From: a virus
IMG/VR virus record: IMGVR_UViG_3300034066_000059
Span: 1 to 22,710 of that record
Reading direction: 5' to 3' (one strand)
DNA length: 22,710 nt
The first letter of the stretch is position 1, and every line of letters begins with the position of its first letter. This document shows positions 21,614 to 22,710 of this stretch, piece after piece. The translations under genes and the position numbers were made by a program. Below the pieces are notes generated by a model, which saw nothing but the letters and a program-made list of their open reading frames with translations, did no database searches and was not told where the DNA came from.

Positions 21614-22710
21614 ATGGCGAACACAATCCGCATCAAACGTCGGGCTAACGGTGGTGGCGCAGGCGCACCAGCTACACTTGCAAACGCCGAGATGGCGTTT
21701 AACGAACAAACTAATATCCTGTACTACGGCACGGGCACAGGCGGTAGCGGAGGGTCGGCTACGTCAATCATCCCGATTGCTGGCAATGGCGCATTTGTAG
21801 ACGTAAGCACCAATCAAACGATTGGCGGCGTGAAAACGTTCAGCAGCGCAATTGCGGCCGACATTACTGGCAACGCGGCGACCGCTACAACTGCGACCAC
21901 ATCAGGCACGGCAACGCAGGCCAATCAACTGACGACAGCCCGCACCATTAGCGTGAGTTCAGACGCTACAGGATCGACAAGTTTCAACGGTTCTGCCAAC
22001 GCTGACATTGCGCTTACGCTGGCAACAGTCAACGCCAACGTTGGCGCATTCACCAAGATTACTGTTAACGCCAAAGGCTTGGCAACGGCAGCAAGTCAAG
22101 CAAGCCTGACCGACTTGGCTGCGCCAACGGCAAATTTCAGCATGAACAATTTCACGCTGAGCAACTTGCCTGAGCCAATTAACCCGCAAGACGCTGCGAC
22201 AAAAAACTACGTTGACGGCATAGCACAAGGCTTGCATGTTCACGCATCGTGCGAAGCCGGTACAACAGCATCCCTTGCAAGCATCACGGGCGGCACAGTC
22301 ACCTACAACAACGGCACGGCAGGCGTTGGCGCTACGTTGACTTTGAGCAACCCATTAACCGTGCTGGACGGCGTGACGCTAAGCAATGGTTTTCGAATTC
22401 TGGTTAAGAACGAAGCCAACCTTGCCAACAACGGCATCTATGTGCGAACAAGCGCCACGGTGCTGACCCGTGCTAGCGATTTCGACACCGCAGCAGAAAT
22501 CGCTGGTGGCGACTTTACGTTTGTTTCTGCTGGCACGGTGCTGGACAACACGGGTTGGGTTCAGACAGAGCCGGTTAACGTCATTGGCACAGACCCAATC
22601 GAGTTTGTGCAATTTAGCGGGGCTGGCACATACACCGCAGGCACGGGTCTGACGCTGACCGGCAATCAATTTAGCATCACAAACACGGCGGTTACGGCGG
22701 CAACCTATGG
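21614..22710 (+). CDS. Large tail fibre protein (partial, runs off window)
   Basis: From ATG 21614 (with AAAGGGG upstream) the frame stays open to the window end, at least 365 residues. It begins with a basic leader MANTIRIKRRANGGGAGAP and a trimming motif TLANAEMAFNEQTNILYYGTG, typical of phage fibre N-termini; continues with SGNAATATTA-like ITGNAATATTATTSGTATQA (about 84-103), the SINPQDAATKNYVDG-type motif (NPQDAATKNYVDGIAQGLHV) and a repeated beta domain (VLDGVTLSNGFRILVKNEAN, NNGIYVRTSATVLTRASDFD). This head-to-fibre arrangement is common in phage adhesins. The C-terminal receptor-binding end lies outside the window. Confidence 0.88.
   Translation, partial: MANTIRIKRRANGGGAGAPATLANAEMAFNEQTNILYYGTGTGGSGGSATSIIPIAGNGAFVDVSTNQTIGGVKTFSSAIAADITGNAATATTATTSGTATQANQLTTARTISVSSDATGSTSFNGSANADIALTLATVNANVGAFTKITVNAKGLATAASQASLTDLAAPTANFSMNNFTLSNLPEPINPQDAATKNYVDGIAQGLHVHASCEAGTTASLASITGGTVTYNNGTAGVGATLTLSNPLTVLDGVTLSNGFRILVKNEANLANNGIYVRTSATVLTRASDFDTAAEIAGGDFTFVSAGTVLDNTGWVQTEPVNVIGTDPIEFVQFSGAGTYTAGTGLTLTGNQFSITNTAVTAATY

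Noticed and set aside
1-22710. CRISPR arrays, tRNA genes, insertion sequences and attachment sites
   Set aside because: No regularly spaced repeats, cloverleaf-type sequence, transposase motif, or integrase was seen while reading the window.

Overview
This window is the structural half of a tailed-phage genome or prophage: a siphovirus with an HK97-type head and a lambda-type long non-contractile tail. All genes run on the plus strand, are tightly packed (many ATGA, TAATG or GTGA overlaps) and follow the usual packaging, head, neck, tail, fibre order. I see no integrase, lysis, replication, tRNA, rRNA, IS or CRISPR feature, and no gap over 300 bases without a gene. The lambda-like tail block (G/GT chaperones, gpH-like tape measure, gpJ-like hub) suggests a Gram-negative host; base composition is moderate and the host cannot be named from the sequence.

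Layout. Bases 1-3779 are packaging: the end of an upstream gene, small terminase (P27 type), a ParB/Srx-fold protein, an unusual soluble ABC-ATPase fused to a GNAT-type acyltransferase, and the large terminase. Bases 3789-8568 are the head: portal, a possible small AT-hook protein, S78-type prohead protease, a full-length major capsid protein with an N-terminal delta (scaffold) domain, a strong intrinsic terminator, and a second, shorter capsid paralogue without the delta domain. Bases 8582-10014 are the connector, head-closure and tail-terminator proteins. The tail tube gene (10056-10586) is flanked by inverted repeats. Then come a small orphan protein, a displaced HK97 gp10-type neck protein, the tail chaperones with a clear -1 frameshift signal, a 685-residue tape measure, two minor tail/hub proteins, a GNAT protein where lambda has gpK, and a large gpJ-like hub. 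From 19362 to the right edge lies an array of small fibre and adhesin genes, including a collagen-like protein and a long fibre gene that runs off the window.

The most interesting signals are: (1) tandem major capsid paralogues, the second resembling a ready-matured subunit, separated by a UUCG-loop terminator that could set their ratio; (2) the ParB plus ABC-ATPase/GNAT cassette embedded between the two terminase genes, which may be a packaging-linked DNA-modification or DNA-processing system; and (3) a G_GGA_AAC slippery heptamer followed, after 6 nt, by an 11-bp stem in the tail chaperone gene.
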